Origin: Plectrocnemia conspersa
Lineage: Eukaryota; Arthropoda; Insecta; Trichoptera; Polycentropodidae
Assembly (NCBI GenBank): GCA_009617715.1
Contig: VTFK01000114.1
Coordinates: 1-64,000 of the forward strand
Length of the DNA stretch: 64,000 bases
Reading direction: 5' to 3'
The notes below the pieces were generated by a model. That model was not told the origin of the DNA. It made no database searches and worked only from the letters and a program-made list of their open reading frames with translations. Position 1 is the first letter of the stretch, and each line of letters starts with the position of its first letter. Positions 1 to 12,844 of this stretch are shown one piece after another. The position numbers and the translations under genes are program-made.

Positions 1-1700
1 TTTTTTACCGTCGAAATAAACACATTTACAACCTACCTCTCGCCTATTTTAATAGTATCATTTATAACAATAGCTATGTAACGTATAATTTAAATAAATA
101 TGTATTACTACATCGGCCCAATCAGTGTATAATTGCCACCCGTCACCATTCATCTGCCAAACTACGAATCAGGTAAAGATTTAGTGACAAATTGAAAGTT
201 CAGAAAATTGTATTTCAAATAAATCAGACTTAGCTCATGGATAGTATTTGAAGAAGTGATAGCTTATAAATATTATTTTGTTGCTAATCAATTTTGTAAT
301 CCTGCTGACCAAGTAATAACTTTGTTTCGTGATTATTTGTTTTGAATACCCATAAACATTTAGCTGATTAAAGATGTGTTTACTTACTGATAAAATTTAC
401 TTTGTTTGCTAACCACGTATTGAGCCTGATATTTTTTTCACTGCCGACAAAAAATGTAGTATAATGTCCAAATTATTTAATAGCTGTTTTTTTCTTGCTA
501 ACCCAATATTTAAATGCCGAATCGTATAATTACTTCTCTAAAAACACTACTTATATAGTTGTTAAATTATTTATATGTATTATTTTTTTGTTAAGTTTTG
601 CAAAACTTAAAACTTGATCTATAATTAATTTTGATATGAATGCGCTGACACTGCGCTAAATTTGCATTACTCACTTTACTATTTATTGTTATCACGTATA
701 AAGCAAAAATTAATCATTTCCAATAATAGAGATGATGCATCATTAAACGTAATTTACATTAATCGTCATATATCGCCTATAAAGAATCATATGTTTTATT
801 CAATGGCAACACCGGTACGTCACAAGCAATTATTTATGATGCATCGCTGTGTAATGTCTATTGCCAACGCGGAGCGCTTTGTCGAACGTCACTCGTTATC
901 GGAAACCGTTATTGAGCGCAAAAAATATTGAATTGAGTCATGCTTTCGAGGCCGACCGCCTATCAGCGACGCGTCTGTCGCGACCGCAGCGGCGCCAAAT
1001 TCAAAACTTTGATAGACGCTTATCGAATGAAACGAATGATTAAATTGAAACTATGAATATTTTATATATTATAAATGTACTTACGTTACAATTATTTAAC
1101 TATCCTGTAAGAAGAGAAAAACCAAATCAAAATAATTAAATAAATATATATCATTAAAATATTGAGCTTTGCTAAAATTATGTAACAAATTAATTGTACA
1201 CAAATATGCTAGATCGCTCAATATTATTAGTAACTAAAAATGATTCGGATGTTGTGCTAGTAGTTGATCTATATTTTTTATATATCAACGGTCAATTATT
1301 TGCAGCCGGTTACTCTTTTTAGTTGTACCTAATAAAAACTACATTTTACTAAATAAGATGACGGAAATGCAATAATTTTTTAATACAGTCTATAGATGTG
1401 TGGGTGTCTGTCATTTCACACATTTCAATTATGATATGACAATACTTCTTCGGAAATCCTGATCAGATGTGTACAAATCAGGATGTCATCAACGCCTTTC
1501 TATTATAGTCTATTAATATTTTTAGAAATGAATCATATGTATGTGTATTTATAGTTATTAATGCAAAAGTATTGAAACGTTCTAAGCGACTATATTTTAT
1601 TATATTATTATAGTTCATACTTGTCTATGTATTATTAAAAATGAATTTAGGAGAAATTGGCTTCAGGTTTGGCGTAGCTGTCATAAACGAGTAAAATTGT
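1..1700. other. Upstream non-coding DNA
   Basis: AT-rich and without a supportable gene; short open frames here are not conserved-looking. It holds a fragment of the LTR-tail repeat at about 85-160 (listed separately). A small GC-richer island sits at about 865-1000 without a recognisable product. Confidence 0.5.
85..160 (+). repeat. Fragment of LTR 3' end family
   Basis: Matches the tail shared with 24500-24575, 25215-25284, 26100-26168 and 60890-60960: an AAATAAATAT.ACT stretch, then a GGCTCAATCTGTGT-like core and ATTGCCACCCGTCACCA. Only the 3' part of the repeat is present. Confidence 0.55.
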
Positions 1701-1739
1701 TTTTTTTAATTGTAAAATCGATTCGTTCGCGATATCATC

Positions 1740-1867
1740 TGTCAGAGCCGAGAGCTGGCCGGCGTCGCTATCGCTTCGGCCAAAAGGCCGGCTATGCGCT
1801 GTCGGCTCGGGCCCTCGGGCGAGGCTGCTGAGGCGGCCTGGGGCTGTGGGGGCTGCGGCGGTACGGC
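1740..1867 (+). promoter_or_regulatory. GC-rich 5' leader of the DCLK gene
   Basis: A sharply GC- and CpG-rich stretch (about 1740-2120) in otherwise AT-rich DNA, ending in the first coding exon. It probably holds the 5' UTR and core promoter. I see no clear TATA box, so the transcription start is not placed. Confidence 0.4.
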
Positions 1868-4800
1868 ATGGCCGGCAGCCCGATGGGCAGTCGCAGCGGG
1901 AGCCGAAGCCGCAGCGGCAGTCGCTGCAGCTCGGCGTGCGAGCTGCGACGGGAGCTGTCCGGGCTGAGGCTGGGGCGCGGCCCCGAAGACTCTGACGTCG
2001 TAGTCGGGGGCGTCCCGCGTCGCTCGGCGCTACGATCTGCCCGCAAGGCCCGCCGCGTGCGATTCTTCCGCAACGGAGACCGCTTCTATCCTGGCGCCGT
2101 GCTGCCGGTCTTGGCTGAAAGATACAGGTCAGGACTTAGTATTCTTCGCCCTGCGAACTATTTCATACATCATCGTGATATTCTATTTCGTACTTCGAAA
2201 CGCATGTAAATCGAAAAGTAGCACATCCAAACTTTTCGGTCTGATTACTTCGTTCGTTTATTGAGTTCATAGATAATGTTTTTATATCTTGCATTATAAT
2301 TGCACTATGCTGAAGAGATATTGAAATTTTCAGAATATTAACGGAAAACTTGAACACAATCGTATCTGTATTTGTATTTGTATCCTAGTGCCTTTTTGCT
2401 AGTGTTGAGAGTGTTGAGATACAATTTATTGTATTCTCGGCGTAACATGTACCTCAATGATTTTGAGATATTATTCTTGACCCCTAAGACTCAAGAACGC
2501 TTTCCTCACATGAGCTAACCAGCTTCTCAATGCTCTTGCTGAACACAAGGATGTTTTCGACGATAGCTACGAGGAGCTGCCGGTAAACTCAATATTTCTA
2601 GTTCTGACCTTTATACTGACCTTGCTAATGAAAAAAGAGCAAATTTCCGCCTACCCTCTTCTCCCACCTTCCAAGGAGCCAATTAAATTTGATTTGGACG
2701 TTAGTGGAAATTTTTTCAAAATAAGGTGACAATTTTTATGCTAACTTTTATTTACGTATTTATAATAAAAATGTAATTAACTACACAGTAATGACGATTA
2801 TATATAAGATATGTTACAGGAAATTATTGAAGCAAATATAAAGTAAAATTAAACTAGTGTAAAAGTAAATAAATTTTTTCTACCATTTAAAAAAATCATA
2901 AAATAGGCCGCTGGTTGTGTGTACCTGCTTTCGACACCAAAATAAACTCTTGAAGTGATATCAATTTCAAATCGTTTATGGTCATAATTTAGTCGTAAAA
3001 TTGTTGTTCCTAAATATTTTTTATGTATAATAAATAGTGGGTCCATTCTGTACAGATGTGATTCCCTTTGATACCTCGAGAGCTATAAATTCTGTTGTAA
3101 TTTTTTTTGAGGTAGTCCTTGAGCTACATGACGATTCGATTCGACTTAGAAACATAACTCAGTCGTAATTAAATTAATATCTAATAATAAATATTGGGTC
3201 TCTTCTGTATAGACCGTAAATCAAATACAGTGCAAATTGTTTAGTACCACTGACGATTGCTAGTTGAAAAGATATTATTCTTGTAAAATTAAACATTTTA
3301 AACTTAGATAAGATACTGATTGACAACTTCTTCAAATTTTGTTTTTAAATATGCACTAGATAAGAAGTTACGATTTTTTTGGTAAACAACGTTTTTATTG
3401 AAAAAGTTGTGACTTCGCCCCATCCTCGCGGAAACATTTATGTACAGAACATTTATGTATCAATAACATAAAGAATTAAATACAGATATTACATATAAGA
3501 TGGTAAAATACGACAAATATTAATTTATAACAGAAATCAAATATAAAAGGAAATTAAACACAGCAATCAAATATTACAATTTTTAAATAATCAACAAATA
3601 TAAATCAGTAATATATTTAAAATTGAATACAGTATTTACATATAAAAAAGGTGTATCTTTACGACAAATATTAACAGTAAATAGAAATCAAATACATATA
3701 AAGCACAACCATCAAACATTAAGAATGTTCAATAATCATAAATATATAAAAAAATAAACCAATCGCATAAAGAATTATTAAATACAGACATTATATATAA
3801 AAATATAGAATTACGATAAATTACGATACAAATATAGCAGAATGATAAACAAACAAACTTTACGAGCCTTACGGTTCGCAAATATATCTATTACTTTTGA
3901 ATAATCAATATTTTTGGCTAGCTCAACCTCAAACAACAATAAGCCCAAAAATGGAAGACGGTCTTAACACATAGTTGTCCACAAAAAAATGTAATTCTTG
4001 ATAAGCAACTAAATGATCATTCAGCTTGAGCTACAATTACTGGTATTGTACAAAAAATCTTAAACCAATAACAATATTTGAAAATAATGGGTCAAGCTTG
4101 AGTTTTTAATTTTATTTAGCAACTGTATGGGTCAAATATTTTTTGTTTCAATATCTGCATCATATATTGATTTTAAAAGTACTATTTCTTCAGATAACAG
4201 CTCACTAAGATCATCGTTATATTTGTTTCGTAGTTATTTTGCCTTTTCCCGAATCATGTCATCATTCAAGTCCCGAAATAAACACAGAAACTGAAAGTAT
4301 TATTTATTTACTTTGCTGCATCAAATCTAGTTGTCAAATTACCGATAATACAATCCATAAAAAATATTAAATACATTCAATTTATATAATTGTTTCTTCG
4401 TTCTTTTTCGGCGATCTGAAAATTCATTTATTTCGTCACTTTAGCAAAATATGGTCGCGCATTGTCATGTTGTAAAACCATTTGGGCTCTATTGATAATT
4501 GATAAACGGCTGGTCTAAAGAATTAAAATTATACCAACGATTAGCAACCTTTATGTGACTACGCCTACCCGGGAAAAAAAATCCGCGCCTCCCTACCATT
4601 CATTTTTTTAATAGATATAATAGTATAGACACGTTTTAAATAATAAAAACTTTAGTACAAATAAAAACTGAAAACTAGAATTAACAGAATAATAACAAGG
4701 TTTTGCTATAACATATACATACATATATATTTATTTGTATATTTAATTATTTTAAATCATTTAAACCGACTACATCTATCGCATCGAAATTTAATGCGAG

Positions 4801-7800
4801 GGTCGTTCTTGTTTATTATTAAATCTATTTATTATATATTATCAAATCTTGGAGGCAATGTGGAGAGTGCCATTCGTATTTCTTTTTCGACTACTAACTG
4901 CAAAAGCCTGTTTTGCATAAATAAGACACTACAAAAATAGTTTAGATGGTCTAACTTCTCACAATACATCATTCCTGTAATCGTTAGATCAAGTGGAAGA
5001 ATTTCATAGTGCATGATTCTTACACTATCCCATAAAATACGCCTTGCTTCAAATTTTTCCAGATTTTTTTCATATGATCACGAATGGTGGATTCGGAGAA
5101 TCTGGGCTTCTCTGCCAGCTGAAGAATAGTTTGAGTCGGATTATTTTCAATTTCTGTAGTCAATACGTTTTTTTCCAATTTTGCAGGACTGTTTTTAATA
5201 TCGAAATCTTATCATTCGAATTTTTTTAAATCATCTCTGATGCTTACGAAGATCTGATACGTCCCCAATTTATTTAATTTGCAGATATTTTTAATTAAAA
5301 CTCGAATAACATGCAATTTCAACCTAATATATTTTTACCAGTGAAAATATAATTTATCTGGCAGGTGCTAGTGAATTTATATGATTTCAACTTTTCCATT
5401 TGTACTAATCATTATTTATTTAAATGCAATGTATAAATGTTACAATGAATGTGTATTTTTCGTTGAAGTAATTTTTTCACTAGCTAAAGTTCAAATACAT
5501 TTTCAACAGTTGATATTTTTACTAGTGAAAATATAATTTAACTGATAGGCACTAGTGAAATTGTATGCTGTTCTAAAATGTCTATGAAACTCAATTTGAC
5601 AGTTGTTCAAACTCAAACATAACCTACACGATTTAAACAAGCCAAACTTGACCAAATAAAAGTTTTAAAACCAATTATAATTTTAGAACTTTCATTAGGT
5701 CAACTGTCGGGAGAAAATAAGCTGTAGTACAGATAGATGTCGCATCTCGCATATTACTCAATAGTTTGTCTGCACTTTAATTTTACACTATGTTTTAAAA
5801 ATATGATAACTATCCTTACCGATATTACTACGGATTTTTGATACAAGAGTATTGGTCAATTTATTCAAACCGAATTTTGGTAAATAGGAGGACGCAAAAA
5901 CAATTATCACTTCTCAGAAGTCAAAAATTCACGTCAAAAGCAATAAAATCGCATCGGTGCTGTCGCAGTAGGAACACTCGGTAACGAGCGTTCCCACTGC
6001 GACGGCATGGTTTTATTGCTTTTGATGTCAAGTTTTGTCTTCTGTGAAGGGATAATTGTTTTTTGCACTCTGCTATTGGGGAAAATTCGGTTTAGATATC
6101 CTTCATTCGATTCTCACTTATTGTTATAAGTCTTAATATAAACTCTAGATAACCGAGTGTTTCCACTGCGACACCATGATTTTATTGCTTTTGACATGGA
6201 TTCTAAACAGGGACTTATTTGGGGGGGAGGGGCAGGTAGGTGCATTTGCCTCTCCTTGAATTTGGCCAGAAAAATACATGTCATTTAATGAAATCGAAAT
6301 ATTAAAAACACAACCACTGACTTACTAACTTTTGCCCCCCCCCCCTCCCTCTGGATAAAGCTTTAATGAAGTACATGCTTCCCTGTGGATCTGTCCCTGA
6401 ATCGCACCCAAACGTTAATAGTACGTTATTAATTATTTTTGAAGTATATTTTATAAAATTTCGCTCTAAATGTACATGCAAGTAGTTTTGTTATATCATA
6501 TTTCATATTCGGCGAAAAATAGAAATCCCTATATTACATTTATAATAATTGTATTACACTTATCTGTGAATATTTTCAGTTCATTGAACAGCTCCTAAAG
6601 CAGGGGTGGCCAACCCAAATGATCTTGTGGGCCACTTTGAAAATGCATCATAACTCCGCGAGCCACATATAAAATTATATATCCCCATATTAGATTTAGA
6701 TACAGTATAGACATTTTTTTGGAGTGAAAAATTGTCTATGGTGTATTGGCCATTATAAAATAAATATGTTTTGTAAAAGTGTGATGAATCTCACGGACCG
6801 GAAAAATGTTCAAGGCATGCAGACCGCGGATTGGCCACCCCTGTCCTAAAGTAATAAAAAATACTTTGTAACATACTGTAAAATATTTGAATCCATTAAT
6901 TAAAATTTTTTATAAAAATAAATAGCCCTTTGCAAAATTAATGCCTTTTATGTTCTTCAATCTTGTTCATAGCAGTAAAAAATATAATTTACAGTAAAAC
7001 TTTTGAATCCATAGAAAATATTTATTATTTCATGGTTCATCACTTACTGTTATGCTCCACTGGTGTGTTAGGACTAGATTTCTTCTTGCGTGTTGTTCTT
7101 AATAGTGCATCTAATATACATTGGACTGTAGATTTTCATTTTAAATAAAATTTGCTATTCTCCTTTTTCATAGGTTACATTTATTTTTTTCAGATCTTTC
7201 GACAGCCTCACTGCAGATCTTACACGCATCCTGGTAGACAATGTCACTCTACCGAGCGGAGTCAGGACCATCTACTCGCTTGACGGGAAGAAGGTAATAA
7301 TAATTTTGCGAAGTAATAAATATACATTTAGAAATTAATTAATCATATGTGCAATATAAAGATTATTGAACTGGAGGAACTGGAGGATGGAAAGTCTTAC
7401 GTATGCGCCGGCAAAGGCGAAACGTTTAAAAAGCTAGACTATAACTCGCAAGCTTCTTCGAGGCTCAATACGCCCGAAAACCCAACAAATCCATCGCTCA
7501 CATCCGTGCTGAGAACTCCCAACAATCGACTGTCTAAAGTATTCGGAACAGAAACTAATTACGGGAACGGCAATGTGAAAGTCACGCTCAATGAACTTTC
7601 GGCAGTCAGGCCGCGTATAGTCACCATCATAAGAAACGGCGTTAAGCCGAGAAAGGTAAAATTCGACATATTAAATCTGATATGATTTAATTATGTACTA
7701 ACAATGATCGTTGCAGGTATTTAGGTTATTATTGAACAAACGCAACAGTCCCAGTTTTGAACATGTTCTGAGTGCCATTACAGAATGCATAAAACTGGAT

Positions 7801-10800
7801 ACGGGTTGCGTGAGAAGGGTCTTTACTCTTTCGGGTCAACCCGTTTTGCAATTGGACGGGTTTTTTGAATCTGAAGACGTTTTCTTCGCTTATGGAAATG
7901 AAAGGTACTTACAAGAGGACTTTCAATTGGAATTCGAAGAAAGCAAAGCTATCCAACAGTATAAAAAACCGTTGAGTGTCCGTAATGTCACTAGGTATGT
8001 ATATTTTATAATAATAATAAGTTAATTGCAGTTTTGCCATATGAATGTTATGTTATGTTTATACGATCGTTTGTAGGAATGGACCCAAACCAAAGATGCC
8101 GGTGAAGGCGGGAAAAGAGAGAGTAAAAGATGCAAATGGAGAGTCGCATGATACTATTATCAATCATGAAAATAACGGATTAATTCTTCCAGAGCCGCTT
8201 AGATCAAAATACACTATTGGAAAATTTATAGGTAATATATATATAAATATATAGGTATAAGTGAACGAGTACGGCCAGGGGAATAATGTAAGGAGGTGTG
8301 AATTTGTATTAAATATTCCTAAGACAATATGCAAAAATAAAAATGTGGCAGGTTTTCTCAGTGGAATAAAGAAACTCCTTCGTGCATTAAAAAATAAATT
8401 ATAATATGAAGTATTTTTTATATTATATTTTATATGTATCTTTCGATTAAATTTGTTCAGTGTATAAACAATTAGCTATATCAGCTAAATAAATAAATAA
8501 CAAAGAATTTTAATGCATTATGAAAATGTGGCGTTTATTTTAAGCAACTACTTAAAATGACCTTTAGAATTTTAATAAATTGCAAGATTTTCTTAAAATT
8601 CCAGTTAGGTTATATGTATTAATAATTATTTTTAATTTTTGCATAGGAGATGGAAACTTTGCTATTGTAAGAGTATGTCAACATCGAGAGACTGGTGAAA
8701 AGTTTGCGTTAAAAATAATAGATAAAGCTAAATGCACAGGAAAAGAGCAATATTTAGAAACAGAGGTAATCATATTTTTTCTTATGCAAAAGAAATTTTC
8801 ATTAAATAATTATATAAATTTATGATATTTACAGGTTCGAGTGATGCGCCAACTCTGCCATCCGAGAGTGGTGTCATTAATCACTGATCACGATACGCCG
8901 GATTGGCTTTACTTGGTGATCGAGCTTGTTAAAGGTATATACATGTATTTTTATGTATTTTAATAAAATTACATAATTTTAATATCGATATATTATTCAA
9001 GGTGGAGATCTATTCGATAGTATCGCTGCTTCTTATAAATTTTGCGAAGAACGTGCGCGACTTATGATTGGACATTTGGCTTCGGCGATGGCGTATCTTC
9101 ATTGCAGGGGAATTGTCCATAGAGATATCAAGCCTGAGAATCTTCTTGTGAGTAAATTTTTTTTAATCAATCAAGTAATTACATAACTTACGGTTTTAAT
9201 TATTGCAGGTGGAAGTGGAAGGTGATGAGATAGTCGGTTTAAAGTTAGGTGATTTTGGCTTGGCGTGCGAAGTTACGCGGCCGCTTTACACTGTTTGCGG
9301 CACTCCGACGTATATAGCTCCAGAAATTCTTTTAGAAACCGGATACGGTTTCAAGGTTAATCATATCTATGCTTATTAGTGTTATTCAGATGTATTAAAT
9401 ACTTTTTTTTTTATTGTATTCAGATTGACGTATGGGCAGCCGGAGTGATCTTATATATTTTGCTGTGTGGATTTCCACCGTTCATAGCGCCGGATGGCGA
9501 TCAAGAAGCCCTCTTTGATGCAATCCTTGAGGGTTGCTATGATTTTCCAAGTCCGCATTGGTCGAACGTGAGTCGCGGTGCACGCGATCTCGTTACGAAC
9601 ATGTTGCAAAGATCTCCTATTTTACGATTTAGCGCGGAAGATGTGCTTGATCATGCTTGGCTAGCCGGAAGTTATATGGTATTATTTAATTATATATTAT
9701 AACGAACATATTAGGTTGAGTATTGAGTCATATTTTTTTTCTTATTGTTGTAGTAAGCATGTCTGATATATTTTGACAGAAGTTTTAGATAAGACGCGAT
9801 AGATTATCAATATATAAAGAATAACATTTTTGGAATGTTCTCTATAGTTAAAAAAATTAAATTGCAAAAATGTAGGTTAATTTGTCTGCTCCTTAAATTT
9901 GTCATATGAATAGTACTTTTAAGAAGTGCTGAAGATTCTTTCAGTGACTGCAGTTATAATAAGTAGCTTTCTATGACATCAGCGCATCTTCGTTTTGGGC
10001 TGATACATATATACTATAAAACAAAGTTCAGCTAAATGTTTCATCACTAAACATTATGTTTGATGGATTATCTATAAATTCTGTCACTTTGATTTACTCA
10101 TCTATATTAAAACATTCACTATTAAATGTTGAGTAGAAAATATTGGCGACATAATTGATCCTTCTTAAATTTTCTATGACGTCCTGTTGATATTTTTTCT
10201 AGTGGACAATAAGATAAATATTGTGCTATCTTTGAAACATTTGCTACTTCACTTACCATTGGACTATTTATTTAACCTTTGTATATCAGCTTCTGTTACT
10301 GGCGAGAATTTCCGAATCCAATTATGAAAAATAATCGGAGCCGAGTAGTATTTGCTTTAGAAGTAAATAACATTTTTTTTCAAACATATTTTCTTAGTAT
10401 TTAATACATAAATATTTAAATAGTAATCTCAAAAGCTCGGCAAGCAAAGGATTAAGCATTGACATTCATTCACATAACAAATTCTAGTTTTAATTCACTA
10501 ATTTATATCATGCATTGAGTTTTCTAGTGAGTTAACAATGCTGAAATTGTCCATATATGCTGCGGAAGCACTGAAAATAAGTTGTAACTATACTCTATTT
10601 TTCTTAAGTCAGTGTACAAAAACAAATATATGCAAATTGTACGTGATCACTGGGAATAGAGCTGAATTAAAACAATATTAATTCAAGGTATATATCAAAA
10701 TAAAAAATACATTTAGAGCAAAGTAGGGATTATTATAAATAAAATGTGTAACTATAACGATAGTATAAGGAGCAATAGAATAATAATCTCGAGAACAACA

Positions 10801-12844
10801 GACTAACACCACCCTGTATACTTACACATATGGTAATGCCCCTCAAGGCGACCGACCGATCACAGAGCAAAAGTTTAAAAACATGTCGCATTGAACGATC
10901 TTTTGTGCGTAACTGTTAAAAATATTTTGTTTACATTATTGTACAGTAGGTGGCCAAATTATTAGGGACAGTACTATAATTTATATTGTGATGAATTTAC
11001 TGGTTTTAGGTCTTATAGTTATTTTTTATTCATTAGTGTTTTATTTAGATAATAAAAATTCTAATAAAATTCTTAAAAAAATGTTAATATTTAGTTTTGT
11101 CACCCTTTGCTGCAATTGGGGTTTTTAGGCGTTGGGGCATGCTTTCTATGCAGATTGCTAGATATTTTTTATTAAAATTTTATTAAATTTTTAGCGCTCG
11201 CCCTCTAGAGGGGCGTTGTGGTGTTGGAAGCCAGGAAATAGTGAGGCGGATGTTCCAAAAATGATATGATGGTAGTCTAGCGACTCTGATTGAATACTGT
11301 TCTGCGACTTTCTTTATTTGCTCAATTACTCCATATGTATAGTAAATATTTAATTCGATACAAACGTGAATAATGATAATTATATATTCATGCGCAACGC
11401 GTGTAAATAATTAATAATATACGATTTGATTAATTTGTAACATGTGTCTATAATAATTTACTCGTTGCTATGCGAATTTATTTTTAATAAAATAATATGA
11501 GGTTATTGAACCCGACCATTAGCAGTAATTATATTGTTGGTCCCAACAATACCTCCCCCAAGCAATTTACAATTGTGAAAAAAATTAAACTAGAAAATGA
11601 GATGAAACTCTTGCAGTCAGACAAAATGTTATTGGATTTTTTGCTGTTGTTGGAGCTGTATAATTAGATTTTATTAGAACTTTCATTTTATAAATAAAAC
11701 ACTAATGAATAAAAAATAACTACAAGGCCTAAATCAGTAAATTGATCATAACACTCATTCAAACTTTAAAATACAAAAATAATAATGCTGTCCCTAATAA
11801 TTTGGCTTCCTACTGTATATAGAAAATGATATGTAATATTTAGATTCTTAAGTAACGCTATTTATTGGCTACTTGATTACAACGTAAGTGCTTAACTGAT
11901 CTGTGATTGCGAAGCTTATTCTTGCAGTCTTCCTTTTTTCATTCAATATCTTAATTTTTTAAAGTAAAATAAGGGAGCACTATTTGCTACGATATTTTAT
12001 CCACAGCTTCCCCCAAGCCACTATTATGTATATGTTATTAGTCCTAGATATATTCTAGCATACACTTCCTAGAGATAAATATTTGGATCTCTTTTGTTGA
12101 CTATTTTTCTTCTAAATCATACAAAAAGGTCAAAAGATGCTCCCACAAAAATCATAGCTAAACTTCAGAAATTGTTTGACAAATGACTGATAACAGCAAA
12201 TCCCGATAAAAACATTTTAATTATGTTTATCCGTAGAAAAAAACACATGCCACAATAAATGTATAAGACTAGATCTCGATTGGTAAAAATCAAATAAGTA
12301 CCAATGATTCCAAATTAACTTGGAAGCCATAAAATTGTTTAAGAAATAAAAACGCAAAGTATACAGGTAAAAGTAATTTAAATACTGAAAATAAACTACA
12401 AATCAGATAAAATACACAATAATTCTACAAATCTAAATGCTCCATGGTTTGTCTGCAACTTGTTTATTTTGGGGCTTAAAATATCCAACTGTCCACCTGA
12501 ATACTTGAATAAATTAAACTTGGAAATATTAAAATTAAAATAGATTAGATTATCATTGAAACTTTTTTCTAATAAAATAAAAAGACATCTAAGTAAATGG
12601 CTTTATGCCAAAGAATTGGTACATCAAATATTAATCGCTGTGTATATATATATACTTTATTTTAAACTCTTGGCTCATGAATGCCAAATTGTATTGTGAA
12701 AAATTAGATTTTGTAAACTGCAAAGTGACGACTTCATACTCAACTCAATATTGTCGTATTTTTATTTATTTAATTGCATATTTTTAACAGGACTCTCAAG
12801 ATACAGATGAATCCGCCCAAGAAGACAACAATGGTTCTATGTAA
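1868..12844 (+). CDS. DCLK: Doublecortin-like serine/threonine kinase, 11 exons, 635 aa
   Basis: Exons: 1868-2127, 7194-7293, 7362-7655, 7717-7994, 8077-8231, 8647-8765, 8835-8934, 9002-9147, 9209-9355, 9424-9678, 12791-12844; all phases agree and sum to 636 codons. The start ATG has a strong Kozak context (GGCATGG), and an in-frame TGA lies 39 bp upstream. Residues 1-58 are Arg/Ser-rich. Two doublecortin domains follow (about 60-150 with [10 protein letters not shown], and about 204-300 with [13 protein letters not shown]), then a linker and a CaMK-type kinase domain from about 355: glycine loop IGDGNFAIV, catalytic lysine about 385, HRD 475-477, DFG 499-501, APE 521-523. All key kinase residues are present. 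The family binds and stabilises microtubules through the DCX domains and phosphorylates Ser/Thr; neuronal and muscle roles are known from relatives. The last exon adds only an acidic 17-residue tail after a 3.1 kb intron. Upstream non-coding exons could exist. Confidence 0.95.
2400..3460. other. DCLK intron 1, first part
   Basis: Mostly AT-rich filler. Two imperfect copies of a segment ending in a GGGTC..TTCTGTA motif occur at about 2930-3060 and 3125-3230. A short coding-like run of about 25 codons at about 2525-2600 follows a stop and matches nothing I recognise. Confidence 0.35.
3470..3860. repeat. AT-rich tandem repeat, unit about 150 bp
   Basis: About 2.5 diverged units, starting near 3470, 3616 and 3769. 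Each carries, in order, AATACAGA.ATTA.ATATAA, TACGA.AAATAT, AGAAATCAAATA and AATAATCA.AAATATA. It lies inside DCLK intron 1. Confidence 0.5.
4440..5190 (-). pseudogene. mariner transposase remnant in DCLK intron 1
   Basis: Read on the minus strand, three pieces of a mariner-family transposase lie in order. A helix-turn-helix piece (about 5050-5160; [18 protein letters not shown]) is followed by a central piece (4832-5038; [14 protein letters not shown] and YCEKLDHL) and a catalytic-core piece (about 4440-4475; LQHDNARP). Stops, deletions and an AT-rich insertion of about 340 bp separate them, so it is a dead copy. Confidence 0.75.
5335..6420 (-). repeat. Palindromic dispersed repeat, copy A
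   Basis: Shares several blocks with 19110-20440 and 45420-46620 but in the opposite orientation. Blocks: a motif resembling TTTTCACTAGTGAAAATATA; a TTTGACAGTTGTTCAAAC stretch; a long hairpin at about 5930-6040 whose arms carry GCAATAAAATC and GATTTTATTGC-like sequence around CGAGCGTTCCCACTGCGACG; and a poly-G/poly-C bounded block at about 6220-6350. No transposase is seen. It may be a non-autonomous element. Confidence 0.65.
6593..6851. mobile_element. hAT-type MITE with 8-bp target duplication
   Basis: The element spans 6601-6843 (243 bp). Its ends are inverted repeats (CAGGGGTGGCCAA and TTGGCCACCCCTG), and it is flanked on both sides by TCCTAAAG (6593-6600 and 6844-6851). It has no coding capacity, and the 8-bp duplication is typical of the hAT superfamily. 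Confidence 0.9.
8241..8410 (+). repeat. Dispersed repeat, pair with 42765-42945
   Basis: A stretch of DCLK intron 5 recurs inverted at 42765-42945. Shared pieces include GAACGAGTACGGCCAGGGGA, AAGGAGGTGTGAA-like and CATTAAAAAATAAATTATAA. It is probably a short non-autonomous transposon; ends are not resolved. Confidence 0.6.
9720..10941. other. DCLK intron 10, first part
   Basis: AT-rich intronic DNA; I see no gene, RNA or clear repeat in it. Confidence 0.4.
10942..11817 (-). mobile_element. Decayed Tc1-type element with long inverted ends
   Basis: Starts TACAGTAGGTGGCCAAATTA and ends with the near-exact inverse (TTTGGCTTCCTACTGTA). The inverted similarity continues for roughly 150 bp inward. 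TA at both ends fits the Tc1/mariner target site. On the minus strand at about 11090-11160 the end of a Tc1 transposase is readable ([10 protein letters not shown], then AAKGDKTKY and a stop). The rest of the transposase is gone, and an LTR-like fragment occupies the middle. Confidence 0.8.
11222..11548 (+). repeat. Possible solo LTR inside the Tc1 element
   Basis: A GC-richer insert in the Tc1 element begins TGTTGGAAGCC and ends TTGGTCCCAACA, the TG...CA layout with short inverted ends of copia-like LTRs. A purine-rich AGAGGGGCG lies just upstream, as a polypurine tract would. I found no matching target-site duplication, so the call is tentative. Confidence 0.4.
12120..12560 (+). pseudogene. 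jockey-type reverse transcriptase remnant
   Basis: Broken frames read like the end of a jockey-clade ORF2, with readable pieces such as [28 protein letters not shown] and NAPWFVCN. Many stops interrupt it, and it lies in DCLK intron 10. Confidence 0.6.
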
